DNA of 64,000 nt from Shinella curvata (GTDB lineage Bacteria; Pseudomonadota; Alphaproteobacteria; Rhizobiales; Rhizobiaceae), in assembly GCF_022899935.1 (NCBI RefSeq), contig NZ_JALJCJ010000005.1, positions 434,001-498,000 on the forward strand, written 5' to 3'. Every line of letters begins with the position of its first letter. Positions within the stretch are counted from its first letter, which is position 1. Both the position numbers and the translations under genes were made by a program. Shown one piece after another: positions 46,972-57,708 of the stretch. The notes beneath the pieces were generated by a model that was not told the origin of the DNA, made no database searches, and saw nothing but the letters and a program-made list of their open reading frames with translations.

Positions 46972-48282
46972 ATGGAAGACCTGTCCCCCCGCCCCGGCGA
47001 GCTCGAAGCGATCGAGACGGCGTCGCGCGACGAGATTTCCGCGCTGCAGCTTGAGCGCATGAAGTGGTCGCTGACCCACGCCTATGAGAATTCCCCCTTT
47101 TATCGCCAGCGCTTCGACGAGGCCGGCGTGCATCCCTCCGACCTGAAGACTCTGTCGGACCTCGCGAAATTCCCCTTCACCACCAAGAAGGACCTGCGCG
47201 ACACCTATCCTTTCGGCATGTTCGCCGTGCCGCGTGAAAAGCTTGCGCGCATCCACGCCTCCTCGGGCACGACGGGTAAGCCGACGGTCGTCGGCTACAC
47301 GAAGAACGACATCGACACCTGGGCGACCGTCGTTGCCCGCTCGATCCGCGCCTCGGGTGGCCGGGCCGGCGATATTGTCCATGTCGCCTATGGCTACGGC
47401 CTGTTCACCGGCGGCCTTGGCGCGCATTACGGCGCCGAAAAGCTCGGCTGCACCGTCGTGCCGATCTCCGGCGGCATGACCGAGCGCCAGGTCACCCTAA
47501 TGCAGGATTTCAAGCCGCGCATCATCATGGTCACCCCCTCCTACATGCTCTCGATCCTCGACGAGTTCCGCCGCCATGGCATCGACCCGCGCGAAAGCTC
47601 GCTCGCGGTCGGAATTTTTGGCGCGGAACCCTGGACGAACGCCATGCGTGAGGAAATCGAGCAGGCCTTCGACATGCATGCCGTCGATATCTACGGCCTG
47701 TCGGAGGTCATGGGCCCAGGCGTCGCCAACGAATGCGTCGAGACGAAGGATGGCCTGCACATCTGGGAAGATCATTTTTACCCGGAAATCATCCATCCCG
47801 AGACTGGCGAAGTGCTGCCGGATGGCGAGATCGGTGAACTGGTGTTCACCACGCTCACCAAGGAAGGCCTGCCGATCATCCGCTACCGCACGCGCGACCT
47901 GACTCGCCTGCTGCCCGGCACCGCCCGCTCCATGCGCCGCATGGAAAAGGTCACCGGCCGTTCCGACGACATGATGATCCTGCGCGGCGTCAACGTCTTC
48001 CCGACGCAGATCGAGGAGCAGATCCTGAAATGTCGCGGTCTGGCGCCGCATTTCCAGATCGAACTGACGCGCGCCGGCCGCATGGACAACATGACGGTGC
48101 ATGTCGAATGTACGGTGGAGATGGCCGACGAGGGCGCGCGGGCCGGCTCGGCGAAGGAGCTCGCTCACCATATCAAGAGCATCGTGGGGGTCTCCACCAG
48201 GATCACCGTGCACGAGCCAGGCGGCGTCGCCCGCTCGGAAGGCAAGGCGAAACGTGTGGTCGATAATCGGCCGAAAGAGTGA
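46972..48282 (+). CDS. paaK: Phenylacetate-CoA ligase
   Basis: A 436-residue AMP-forming ligase that makes phenylacetyl-CoA, the entry step of the pathway. The P-loop SSGTTGKPTVVGYT is at about 97-110; YGLSEVMGPGV, IRYRTRDLTRLL and the C-terminal hinge GRSDDMMILRGVNVFPTQIE are all present, with the catalytic Lys region SEGKAKRVVD at the end. GGAGGAG is 7 bases before ATG 46972. The tetR gene follows 95 bases later. Confidence 0.95.
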   Translation: MEDLSPRPGELEAIETASRDEISALQLERMKWSLTHAYENSPFYRQRFDEAGVHPSDLKTLSDLAKFPFTTKKDLRDTYPFGMFAVPREKLARIHASSGTTGKPTVVGYTKNDIDTWATVVARSIRASGGRAGDIVHVAYGYGLFTGGLGAHYGAEKLGCTVVPISGGMTERQVTLMQDFKPRIIMVTPSYMLSILDEFRRHGIDPRESSLAVGIFGAEPWTNAMREEIEQAFDMHAVDIYGLSEVMGPGVANECVETKDGLHIWEDHFYPEIIHPETGEVLPDGEIGELVFTTLTKEGLPIIRYRTRDLTRLLPGTARSMRRMEKVTGRSDDMMILRGVNVFPTQIEEQILKCRGLAPHFQIELTRAGRMDNMTVHVECTVEMADEGARAGSAKELAHHIKSIVGVSTRITVHEPGGVARSEGKAKRVVDNRPKE

Positions 48283-48377
48283 AACGCCGGTATAGCCCGG
48301 CACCGGCCTGATTGTGTATAGGGAGGGCAAGCCCCTCCCCGCGACCCAATCAGCCAGGAATGAGCAGAGCAGGAACC

Positions 48378-48974
48378 ATGGCACGCACGCGCGCAGTCGA
48401 TTTCGAAGAAAAGCAGCGGGGCATTCTATCGAGTGCCGCGGCGGTGTTCGCCGAGATGGGCATGGAGAAGGCGTCCATGTCGCTGATCGCCTCGCACAGC
48501 AATGTCTCCAAGGCCCTGCTCTACCACTACTATCCGAGCAAGGATGCGCTGATCTTCGACATCGTGCGCACACATCTGTCGGAACTGGAAAGTGCCATCG
48601 AGGCGGCCGACCGCACGGATATTCCCCCGCAGGACCGGCTTCGCCTGCTGGTGAAGGCCGTGCTGGCGAATTACGAGGGCCGCGACAACGAGCACAAGGT
48701 GCAGCTCAACGGCACCAGCGCGCTCTCTCCCGAACAGCTTGCCGAATTGCAGGCGATCGAGCGGCAGATCGTCAAGCGCTTCTCCGGTGTCATCCGCGAC
48801 ATCAATCCGGATCTCAACAGGGACCGGCCGCTGCTCATGCCGGTCACCATGTCGCTCTTCGGAATGATGAACTGGGTCTATATGTGGTTCCGCCCGAACG
48901 GGCCGGTCACGCGGGACGAATATGCGGATATCGCCACGACGCTTATCCTTGAAGGCGTGAAGGCTGTAAGTTAA
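48378..48974 (+). CDS. TetR-family regulator, PaaR-like
   Basis: A 198-residue repressor. The helix-turn-helix ILSSAAAVFAEMGMEKASMSLIASHSNVSKALLYHYYPSK occupies about residues 14-53; the rest is a helical ligand domain. ATG 48378 follows AGCAGGAACC; upstream in-frame starts lack sites. As the last gene of paaG-I-K-tetR it is the best candidate for binding the shared GACCGRTCGGT palindromes before paaN/paaG and paaJ, with phenylacetyl-CoA as the expected inducer, as for PaaR of other proteobacteria. Confidence 0.85.
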   Translation: MARTRAVDFEEKQRGILSSAAAVFAEMGMEKASMSLIASHSNVSKALLYHYYPSKDALIFDIVRTHLSELESAIEAADRTDIPPQDRLRLLVKAVLANYEGRDNEHKVQLNGTSALSPEQLAELQAIERQIVKRFSGVIRDINPDLNRDRPLLMPVTMSLFGMMNWVYMWFRPNGPVTRDEYADIATTLILEGVKAVS

Positions 48975-49028
48975 GACTTACATAACCCTCGCGTTTCCCG
49001 CTTGCAACTTCCCGCCCCATCTCTCCTC

Positions 49029-49112
49029 CGTCATCCTCGGGCTTGACCCGAGGATCCACGCCACAAACGCTGTCATCGCCTTATGGATCCTCGGGTCAAG
49101 CCCGAGGATGAC
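49029..49112. repeat. Paired 29-bp palindromic repeats in perfect inversion
   Basis: The unit at 49029-49057 (core CCTCGGGCTTGACCCGAGG) and its exact reverse complement at 49084-49112 flank a 26-bp spacer. Each unit is itself a hairpin with a 7-bp CCTCGGG stem, so the whole can fold as two hairpins or one long stem. It lies between the convergent tetR and thioesterase genes and may end both transcripts. Related units are at 10543-10571 and 32700-32717. Confidence 0.82.
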
Positions 49113-49158
49113 GTTGTGGGAAGGCGCCGTGGCGTCATGACGAGAGGCGCAAGCCCGC

Positions 49159-49674
49159 TCAATCCCCATCCCGCTCCACATCTTTACCAGTCGTCGCAAC
49201 CGACTCCAGCCGTTCCGCGAACTCCCGCCGGAGCGTCCGGCGAAGCTCCGCCGCCTTGTAGCGGCGGATATCGACGGCACTCTTCGGGTCCAGTTCCGGC
49301 ACGCGCACTGGCCTTCCGGCCTCATCGACGGCGACCATGGTGAAGTAACAGGAATTGGTGTGCCGACGGTGGCCGGAGCGGATGTTCTCCGCCTCGACGC
49401 GGATGCCGACCTCCATGGAGGTGCGGCCGGTATGGTTGACCGAGGCGCGGAAGGTGACGAGTTCGCCGACGTTGATCGGCTCCTTGAACATCACCTGGTC
49501 GACCGACAGCGTCACCGCATATTGCTGTGAGTAGCGCGAGGCGCAGGAGAAGGCGACGCGGTCGAGCAGGTTGAGTAGCGCGCCGCCATGGACCTTTCCG
49601 GAAAAATTCGCCATGTCGGGCGTCATCAGAACGGTCATTTCCAGGCGGTGCGGGTCCTGCTCGATCGGCGTCAT
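49159..49674 (-). CDS. Acyl-CoA thioesterase (hotdog, YciA/ACOT type)
   Basis: A 171-residue hotdog thioesterase. The hallmark ANFSGKVHGGALLNLLDRVAFSCASRYS and SVDQVMFKEPINVGELVTFRASVNHTGRTSMEVGIRV are typical of the cytosolic acyl-CoA hydrolases. It begins 4 bases after the paaZ stop and is the last gene of the paaJ operon. It may relieve CoA trapping like PaaI; specificity is not readable. Confidence 0.87.
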   Translation of the reverse strand: MTPIEQDPHRLEMTVLMTPDMANFSGKVHGGALLNLLDRVAFSCASRYSQQYAVTLSVDQVMFKEPINVGELVTFRASVNHTGRTSMEVGIRVEAENIRSGHRRHTNSCYFTMVAVDEAGRPVRVPELDPKSAVDIRRYKAAELRRTLRREFAERLESVATTGKDVERDGD

Positions 49675-49678
49675 GCGG

Positions 49679-51736
<2,058 letters not shown>

Positions 51737-51748
51737 CTCGTCGTCCCT

Positions 51749-52504
51749 TCAGTTCAGATTGAGCGCAGAAAGCTGCGCATCGACCTCGGCCTGCCAATCG
51801 GCAAGCAGGGTCTCGTTTGGTGTATGCCTGAGCCCGAACCGGGACAGCGTCTCGAAGCGGGCCGAACCGGAATGACCGAAGCTCGCGGCAACACGCGGAT
51901 ACCAGTAGGCGACGGAGGCCTTTGCGCTGGCACGACTTTGCTCATTGTCAACGATCTGCACGAGACCGGCGATGCCAAGCTCGGCATGCCGCGTCTCGCG
52001 CGGCAGGATGGCGCGGAAGACTTCGGCAAGCGGCTGGTAGGAGACCCGCGACAGCTCTTTCAACTGCACGACGCTCGCTCGCCCCATCAGCACGTTCATG
52101 ACGACGGCGTCCACCCAGCCCTCAAGCGGATAGTGGAAGACGGAAAGGCGCATGTCGCCACCCTGCCGCGCCGCGCCGATATCTGCCTCTCGGGAAAGCC
52201 GTTCTGCCCAGGGATGATGCACGGCGTATAGGCCGCCATCTGCCCCAAAGGTTTCCATGACCCGCAGGACCTTGCCGGCATGGTCGGCCTTTTCCAGCAC
52301 GATGCGGGCGGCGGAGATGCGTTCCTGGATGCCCGGCGCGTCGTTGATCGTATCGGCGAAACCGGCGGAACCGGCCAGTTCGCTGTCGACGAAACTCGCC
52401 ATCAGGCGCAGCAGTTCGCCACGATAGCGCGGCGGCACATTGGCCGGCGACGAGAGAACACCGCCCTGGGCCAGATAATCCTCGATCGGCATGGTATCGG
52501 ACAT
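51749..52504 (-). CDS. Extra PaaA/PaaC-family (phenylacetic acid catabolic) protein
   Basis: A 251-residue all-helical protein of the ferritin-like phenylacetic acid catabolic family, separate from paaA and paaC in this operon. By eye it aligns with PaaA: His75 and METFG match PaaA His94 and AETLG, and ETRH (170-173) matches the second PaaA E-x2-H. However, the first E-x2-H glutamate is replaced by Lys72, with Glu71 one place earlier, so a normal diiron site is doubtful. GGGGGGAA precedes ATG 52504. It lies between paaE and paaZ with short gaps. It could be an additional subunit, an assembly factor or a structural homologue; role unknown. Confidence 0.8.
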   Translation of the reverse strand: MSDTMPIEDYLAQGGVLSSPANVPPRYRGELLRLMASFVDSELAGSAGFADTINDAPGIQERISAARIVLEKADHAGKVLRVMETFGADGGLYAVHHPWAERLSREADIGAARQGGDMRLSVFHYPLEGWVDAVVMNVLMGRASVVQLKELSRVSYQPLAEVFRAILPRETRHAELGIAGLVQIVDNEQSRASAKASVAYWYPRVAASFGHSGSARFETLSRFGLRHTPNETLLADWQAEVDAQLSALNLN

Positions 52505-52515
52505 GCGATTCCCCC

Positions 52516-53592
52516 CTACTGGTCGTAGCTGACGACGATGCGGTCGGTGAGCGGGTAGCACTGGCAGGTCAGGACGTAACCCTGGCGCACCTCATAGTCC
52601 TCCAGCGCGTGGTTGACCTCCATCTCGGCTTCGCCCTCGATGACCTTGGCGCGGCAGGTGGAACAGACACCGGCCTTGCAGGCATACGGCGCGTCCATGG
52701 CGTTTTCGAGCGCGGCGTCGAGCAGGCTCTGGCCCTGCTTCGGAAACTTGAAGATGCGGGTCGCGCCATCGAGCGTGACGGTCGCCTCGCAAGTCGCGCC
52801 CTGGTCTGCGCCGGCAACGGCTTCCACCTTGCGCCTGATACGGCCGGGCTGCGAGGAGGCAAACAGTTCGAACTTGATCTGGTCGTCGCGCAATCCGTGC
52901 TCGCGCAAGGCTGCGGCGATCGCCAGCATCATCGGCTCGGGGCCGCAGATGAAGGCGGTGGCAATCGATTTGATATCGATCCAGTTCCTGAACAGCGCGG
53001 CGCATTTCTCGCCGTCGATGCGGCCCGTGAAGAGGTCGATCTCCTGCGCTTCGCTTTCCAATACATGCAGCACGGAGAAGCGGCCGAGATAGAGGTTTTT
53101 CAGGTCCTCCAGCTCCTCGCGGAACATGATCGAGCTGATCTGGCGGTTGGCATAGACCAGCGTGAAGCGGGCGCGCGGCTCGCGCGACAGCACCGTCTTG
53201 ATGATCGAGAGCACCGGCGTGATGCCGCTGCCGCCGGCAAAGCCGAGATAGTGTTTGGACACTTCCGGCTCCAGCGCGGTGAAGAAGGCGCCCATCGGCG
53301 GCATGGCTTCCAGTGTGTCGCCGGCCTTCAGGGTCTCGTTGACCCAGGTGGAGAAGCAGCCGCCATCGACACGCTTGATGCCGACCTTCAGGACACCCTC
53401 ATCCTTGCCAGCGCAGATCGAATAGGAGCGGCGCAGCTCCTCGTCCTCGAACTTGCGGCGGAAGGTCAGGTACTGGCCCTGCGTGAAATCGAAGGCGGCG
53501 CGGTCCTCGTCGGCGGGCCTAAGCGTGACCACGACCGCATCGCGCGTCTCGCGGCGAACGTCGGTTACGGTCAGGGGATGAAAACGTGCCAT
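52516..53592 (-). CDS. paaE: Phenylacetyl-CoA epoxidase reductase subunit
   Basis: A 358-residue NADPH-dependent reductase that feeds electrons to the PaaABC epoxidase. FAD-binding RRSYSI near 54-59, NAD(P) motifs GGSGITP (120-126) and CGPEPMM (216-222), and a C-terminal plant-type [2Fe-2S] domain with Cys305, Cys310, Cys313 and Cys343. Length matches E. coli PaaE. ATG 53592 follows GAAAGGG. An 87-base gap with a palindromic element separates it from paaD. Confidence 0.95.
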   Translation of the reverse strand: MARFHPLTVTDVRRETRDAVVVTLRPADEDRAAFDFTQGQYLTFRRKFEDEELRRSYSICAGKDEGVLKVGIKRVDGGCFSTWVNETLKAGDTLEAMPPMGAFFTALEPEVSKHYLGFAGGSGITPVLSIIKTVLSREPRARFTLVYANRQISSIMFREELEDLKNLYLGRFSVLHVLESEAQEIDLFTGRIDGEKCAALFRNWIDIKSIATAFICGPEPMMLAIAAALREHGLRDDQIKFELFASSQPGRIRRKVEAVAGADQGATCEATVTLDGATRIFKFPKQGQSLLDAALENAMDAPYACKAGVCSTCRAKVIEGEAEMEVNHALEDYEVRQGYVLTCQCYPLTDRIVVSYDQ

Positions 53593-53610
53593 GCGTGGGC
53601 CCTTTCCATA

Positions 53611-53673
53611 GAGCAATTCCAGCAAAAGTGCGTCGCGGTTTTGCGTCCGGAATTGCGTAAAAACAAAAAGCTC
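53611..53673. repeat. 63-bp palindromic element between paaD and paaE
   Basis: The element runs from GAGC to GCTC. Inside, GCAATTCC (53613-53620) pairs with GGAATTGC (53649-53656), and an inner AGCAAAA can pair with TTTTGCG. The sequence resembles an intergenic repeat that I recall as common in Rhizobiaceae. It sits inside the paa operon, so it is transcribed. Confidence 0.65.
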
Positions 53674-53679
53674 TGGTGG

Positions 53680-54204
53680 TCAGATGCACTTGAAGTAGTC
53701 GAACGGTTCCAGGCAGTCGGTGCAGCGATAGCTCGCCTTGCAGGGCGTCGAGCCGAACTGGCTGATCTTCTCGGTATTCACAGATCCGCAGCGCGGACAG
53801 GCGATCGTCAGATTCGAGCGGCCGGACAGCCGGTCGATGCGTTTCATCAGCACGCCATCGGCGGCCGTTCCGTCGATCGGCGGGGCGATGCCGTAGTCGC
53901 GCAGCTTTTCGCGGCCCTCGGCGCTGATCCAGTCCGTCGTCCAGGCCGGTGAAAGCTGGCGTTCCAGCTTCACCTTGGAAAGGCCCTTTTCCGCCAACGC
54001 CGTCTCGATATCGAGATTGATGATCGTCGTGGCGGGACAGCCCGAATAAGTCGGCGTCACCGTCACAACCAGCGTGTCGTCGCGCCATTCGACATCACGG
54101 ATGATGCCGAGATCAGTCAGCGAAATGACCGGGATTTCGGGATCCGGTACCTCAGCCAGCCAGTGCCAGACCTCATCGATCGAAGGGCGGAGCGCCGGGT
54201 CCAT
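53680..54204 (-). CDS. paaD: Phenylacetyl-CoA epoxidase assembly protein PaaD
   Basis: A 174-residue protein. The N-terminal MIP18/DUF59 domain contains PDPEIPVISLTDLGIIRDVEW and the TPTYSGCPATTII segment with its conserved Cys. The C-terminal part carries two Cys pairs (ACPRCGS and YRCTDC) likely to bind zinc or an Fe-S cluster. PaaD is needed for activity of the epoxidase and is thought to help mature the Fe-S cluster of PaaE or the diiron site. It lies 9 bases after paaC. Confidence 0.93.
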   Translation of the reverse strand: MDPALRPSIDEVWHWLAEVPDPEIPVISLTDLGIIRDVEWRDDTLVVTVTPTYSGCPATTIINLDIETALAEKGLSKVKLERQLSPAWTTDWISAEGREKLRDYGIAPPIDGTAADGVLMKRIDRLSGRSNLTIACPRCGSVNTEKISQFGSTPCKASYRCTDCLEPFDYFKCI

Positions 54205-54213
54205 GACCGCCTC

Positions 54214-54996
54214 CTACCAGGTGGCGCCCGGATAGGCGCGCTGGAGGAACTGCATCTCGGTGAGGATGAAGCCGAGATGTTCCGTGTGCACACCGCGCCG
54301 GCCGCCCTTGTGCATGTAGCCGTCGGCGGGTTTCTTCAGCGTGCCCTCGGTCAGCGCTTCCGCAACAATCTCGTCCCAGCCGGTCTTGAGGCCCTGCGGT
54401 GCGGGGATGATGCCGGCTTCGACCAACTCGGCATCCAGCGCATCGCTCGTGAACATTTCACCGGTGAAGGGCCAATGCTCGTCAAGGGCCTCCTGCATGC
54501 GGCGATGGCTTTCGGCCGTGCCATCGCCGAGGCGGATGATCAGGTCGCGGCTGCGGTCGAGATGGTAGGAAACCTCCTTGAAGGCCTTTTCCGCGATCTC
54601 GGCGATGCGCTGGTCCGACGAGCCTTTCAGCGCCTTCAGCAGCAGATAGTGCCAGGCATCGAACAGGAACTGCCGCATCAGCGTCCTGCCGAAATCGCCG
54701 TTCGGGCGCTCAACCAGCAGGATGTTGCGGAAGTCGTAGCCGTCGCGCAGATAGGCGAGGTCGTCGGCCGAGCGGCCCTTGCCTTCCACTTCGCCGGCAA
54801 GGCCGAGCCAGAGCTGCGTCTGGCCGATGAGGTCGAGCGCGGTGTTGGAAAGGGCGATATCCTCTTCCAGCGCGGGCGAGTGGCCGCACCATTCGGAAAC
54901 GCGGTGGCCGAGGATCAGCGCATTATCGCCGACACGCACGAGGAATTCGAAGAGCGCAGCCTGGCGGGCCGCCGGATCGCGTGCTGCCGTCGCCAT
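54214..54996 (-). CDS. paaC: Phenylacetyl-CoA epoxidase structural subunit PaaC
   Basis: A 260-residue ferritin-like subunit that holds PaaA in the epoxidase core and lacks its own diiron site. Landmarks: LGHRVSEWCGHSPALEEDIALSNTALDLIGQ, YLRDGYDFRNILLVERPNGDF and a C-terminal RRGVHTEHLGFILTEMQFLQRAYPGATW, all typical of PaaC. ATG 54996 shares TGATG with the paaB stop; a GTG 3 bases earlier is also possible. Confidence 0.95.
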   Translation of the reverse strand: MATAARDPAARQAALFEFLVRVGDNALILGHRVSEWCGHSPALEEDIALSNTALDLIGQTQLWLGLAGEVEGKGRSADDLAYLRDGYDFRNILLVERPNGDFGRTLMRQFLFDAWHYLLLKALKGSSDQRIAEIAEKAFKEVSYHLDRSRDLIIRLGDGTAESHRRMQEALDEHWPFTGEMFTSDALDAELVEAGIIPAPQGLKTGWDEIVAEALTEGTLKKPADGYMHKGGRRGVHTEHLGFILTEMQFLQRAYPGATW

Positions 54997-55280
54997 CACA
55001 TGTGCCCCACTTCATCCGGAATGTCGAAGAAGGTCGGGTGACGGTAAACCTTGGAATTCGACGGGTCGAAGAGCGGGCCTTTTTCCGAGGGAGCGCTCGC
55101 GGTGATCTCCGCGGATTTCACCACCCAGATGCTGACGCCCTCGTTGCGGCGCGTGTAAACGTCGCGGGCATTGTTGATCGCCATCTCGGCGTCGGGCGCG
55201 TGCAGGCTGCCGACGTGACGATGGTTGAGGCCATGCTGGCCCCGAATGAAAACTTCCCAAAGCGGCCATTCGCTGGACAT
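54996..55280 (-). CDS. paaB: Phenylacetyl-CoA epoxidase subunit PaaB
   Basis: A 94-residue subunit bridging PaaAC heterodimers in the epoxidase complex. The conserved start EWPLWEVFIRGQHGLNHRHVGSLHAPDAEMAI and the end DPSNSKVYRHPTFFDIPDEVGHM are intact. GGGAGAG precedes ATG 55280; the frame is open further upstream but overlaps paaA. It is 13 bases after paaA and overlaps paaC by 1 base. Confidence 0.95.
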   Translation of the reverse strand: MSSEWPLWEVFIRGQHGLNHRHVGSLHAPDAEMAINNARDVYTRRNEGVSIWVVKSAEITASAPSEKGPLFDPSNSKVYRHPTFFDIPDEVGHM

Positions 55281-55293
55281 CGTGCTCTCTCCC

Positions 55294-56298
55294 TTACTCG
55301 GCGGCGATCTTGGCGGCGGCGCGGCGGTCGGCGACCTTTTCGGCATGGGCCGTCAGGCCATCGCGGAACCAAGCGCCGTCGCTCCATGCCTTCTTGCGCG
55401 CGTCGAGGCGTTCGGCATTGCAGGGGCCGTTGCCGGCAATCACGTTGAAGAATTCTTCCCAGTCCGGCTCGCCAAAGTCGTGGCCGCCCTTTTCCTCGTT
55501 CCATTTCAGGTCCGGGTCGGGGATGGTGAGGCCGAGATACTTTGCCTGCGGCACGGTCTGGTCGACGAATTTCTGGCGCAACTCGTCGTTGGAATTCTGC
55601 TTGATCTTCCAGGCCATCGACTGGGCCGAATGCACGGAAGCGTCGTCCGAGGGACCGAACATCATCAGCGACGGCCACCACCAACGGTTCAGCGCATCCT
55701 GCACCATGGCCTTCTGCGCCGGCGTGCCCTTCACCATGCGCATCAGGGCATCATAGCCCTGGCGCTGGTGGAAGCTTTCCTCCTTGCAGATGCGCACCAT
55801 GGCCCGCGCATAGGGGCCGTAGGAACAGCGCTGCAACGGCACCTGGTTCATTATGGCGGCACCATCAACCAGCCAGCCGATCGCGCCAATATCCGCCCAG
55901 GTCAGCGTCGGATAATTGAAGATCGAAGAATACTTCGCCTTGCCGGAATGCAGCTGCTCGTACATCTGGTCGCGGCTGATGCCGAGCGTTTCGGCGGCAC
56001 AGTAGAGATAGAGGCCGTGGCCCGCCTCGTCCTGCACCTTGGCGAGCAGGATGGCCTTCCTCTCAAGGGTTGGCGCGCGGGTGATCCAGTTGCCTTCGGG
56101 AAGCTGGCCGACGATTTCGGAATGGGCGTGCTGGCTGATCTGGCGCACCAGCGTCTTGCGGTAGCCTTCCGGCATCCATTCCTTCGGCTCGATCTTCTGG
56201 CCGGCGTCGATGCGCTCCTGAAAGGCACGCTCGTGGGGTTCCATCTCTTCGAGGGACCGGACGCGGGCGGCGTCAGTCTTTACCATCTGGGCATACAT
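55294..56298 (-). CDS. paaA: Phenylacetyl-CoA epoxidase catalytic subunit PaaA
   Basis: A 334-residue diiron oxygenase subunit that epoxidises the ring of phenylacetyl-CoA. Iron ligands seen: Glu61 (HSEIVG), Glu91 and His94 (QDEAGHG), and Glu174 and His177 (EESFHQRQG). The [15 protein letters not shown] region is highly characteristic. Length is somewhat above E. coli PaaA (about 309), from a longer C-terminus. It lies 24 bases after paaJ. Confidence 0.96.
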   Translation of the reverse strand: MYAQMVKTDAARVRSLEEMEPHERAFQERIDAGQKIEPKEWMPEGYRKTLVRQISQHAHSEIVGQLPEGNWITRAPTLERKAILLAKVQDEAGHGLYLYCAAETLGISRDQMYEQLHSGKAKYSSIFNYPTLTWADIGAIGWLVDGAAIMNQVPLQRCSYGPYARAMVRICKEESFHQRQGYDALMRMVKGTPAQKAMVQDALNRWWWPSLMMFGPSDDASVHSAQSMAWKIKQNSNDELRQKFVDQTVPQAKYLGLTIPDPDLKWNEEKGGHDFGEPDWEEFFNVIAGNGPCNAERLDARKKAWSDGAWFRDGLTAHAEKVADRRAAAKIAAE

Positions 56299-56322
56299 GG
56301 TCTTCTCCTCAGGCTGTGCGCG

Positions 56323-57528
56323 TCAGACGCGCTCGAGAATGATGGCGATGCCCTGGCCGACGCCGATGCACATGGTGCACAGTGCATAACGTCCGCCCTG
56401 GCGGTGAAGCTGGTAGGTCGCAGTGGTGACGAGCCGCGCGCCGCTCATGCCGAGCGGATGGCCGATGGCAATCGCCCCGCCATTCGGGTTCACATGCGCG
56501 GCATCGTCCGGCAGGCCGAGATCACGCAGCACTGCGAGCGCTTGCGAGGCAAAGGCCTCGTTGAGCTCGATGACGTCCATCTGGCCGAGCGAAAGGCCGG
56601 CACGGTCCAGCACCCGGCGCACCGCGGGTGCAGGACCAAAGCCCATGATGCGTGGCTCAAGCCCGGCCGCTGCCATTGCGACGACGCGCGCCTTGGGGGT
56701 CAGACCCTGCGCCCTGGCAACGGCTTCGCTGGCGATAATCAGCGCGGCCGCACCGTCATTGACGCCGGACGCATTGCCGGCCGTAACGGAAAGGTCCGGG
56801 CCGTTGACGCCCTTGAGCTTGCCGAGCTGTTCGGCCGTCGTGCCGGGACGCGGATGTTCGTCGCGGTCGACGACAAGCGGATCACCCTTCTTCTGCGGCA
56901 CATGGACCGGAACGATCTCATCGGCGAAGACGCCGGCCGCGTGGGCGGCGGCCCAGCGCGCCTGGCTGCGGGCCGCAAAGGCGTCCTGATCCTCGCGGCT
57001 GACGGCAAAGTCGGCGGCGACGTTGTCGGCCGTCTCCGGCATGGAATCGACGCCGAACGCCTTTTTCATTTTTGGATTGACGAAGCGCCAGCCGATCGTC
57101 GTGTCGTAGACGGCATTCGCACGAGAGAAGGCGCTCTCGGCCTTGGGCATGACGAAGGGAGCTCGGCTCATGCTCTCGACACCGCCGGCGATGACGAAAT
57201 CGCAGTCGCCGGCGCGGATGGCGCGTGCGGCCATGCCGACGGCGTCCATGCCGGAGCCGCAGAGGCGGTTGACGGTGGTGGCGGGAATGGAAACGGGGAG
57301 ACCGGACAGCAGCACGGCCATGCGGCCGACATTGCGGTTGTCCTCGCCGGCCTGGTTGGCACAGCCATAGATGAGGTCATCGACCTTCGACCAGTCGACG
57401 CCGGGATTGCGTGCCATCAGGCCCGAAAGCGGCAGGGCCGCCAGATCGTCAGCGCGGACCGACGACAACAGGCCGCCATAGCGGCCGATGGGCGTACGGA
57501 CAGCATCGCAGATAAAGGCTTCGGACAC
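56323..57528 (-). CDS. paaJ: 3-oxoadipyl-CoA/3-oxo-5,6-dehydrosuberyl-CoA thiolase
   Basis: A 401-residue thiolase that cleaves acetyl-CoA from two pathway intermediates, ending in succinyl-CoA. Nucleophile Cys90 (NRLCGSGMDA), His in IAIGHPLGMSGAR and Cys in LCTMCIGVGQG are in place. GTG start, 7 bases after GGAGG. It is the first gene of paaJABCDE-PaaC-like-paaZ-thioesterase. PcaF of the beta-ketoadipate path has the same activity and cannot be told apart by sequence, but the context is paa. Confidence 0.93.
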   Translation of the reverse strand: MSEAFICDAVRTPIGRYGGLLSSVRADDLAALPLSGLMARNPGVDWSKVDDLIYGCANQAGEDNRNVGRMAVLLSGLPVSIPATTVNRLCGSGMDAVGMAARAIRAGDCDFVIAGGVESMSRAPFVMPKAESAFSRANAVYDTTIGWRFVNPKMKKAFGVDSMPETADNVAADFAVSREDQDAFAARSQARWAAAHAAGVFADEIVPVHVPQKKGDPLVVDRDEHPRPGTTAEQLGKLKGVNGPDLSVTAGNASGVNDGAAALIIASEAVARAQGLTPKARVVAMAAAGLEPRIMGFGPAPAVRRVLDRAGLSLGQMDVIELNEAFASQALAVLRDLGLPDDAAHVNPNGGAIAIGHPLGMSGARLVTTATYQLHRQGGRYALCTMCIGVGQGIAIILERV

Positions 57529-57578
57529 GCGGTTTCCTCCCTGTACCCAAGGCCGGCTTGCCTCTCCCGAAACATTCG

Positions 57579-57624
57579 CCGACCGATCGGTTGGTTATTT
57601 ACCACCCAATGCATCACAAATCAA
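57579..57624 (-). promoter_or_regulatory. paaJ operon promoter and candidate PaaR operator
   Basis: On the minus strand TTGATT (57624-57619) and TAAATA (57601-57596) are 17 bp apart. Directly downstream lies CCGACCGATCGGTTGG (57579-57594), a palindrome with one mismatched pair that covers the expected transcription start. It shares GACCGRTCGGT with the paaN/paaG site. Confidence 0.72.
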
Positions 57625-57708
57625 TGGAGATTTCTCCGATTTCTGTGACGTCTCATTTCAGCCGCTGTTACTCTAGCACAAACTGGGTTTTTCCGTATGA
57701 AATGTGCC

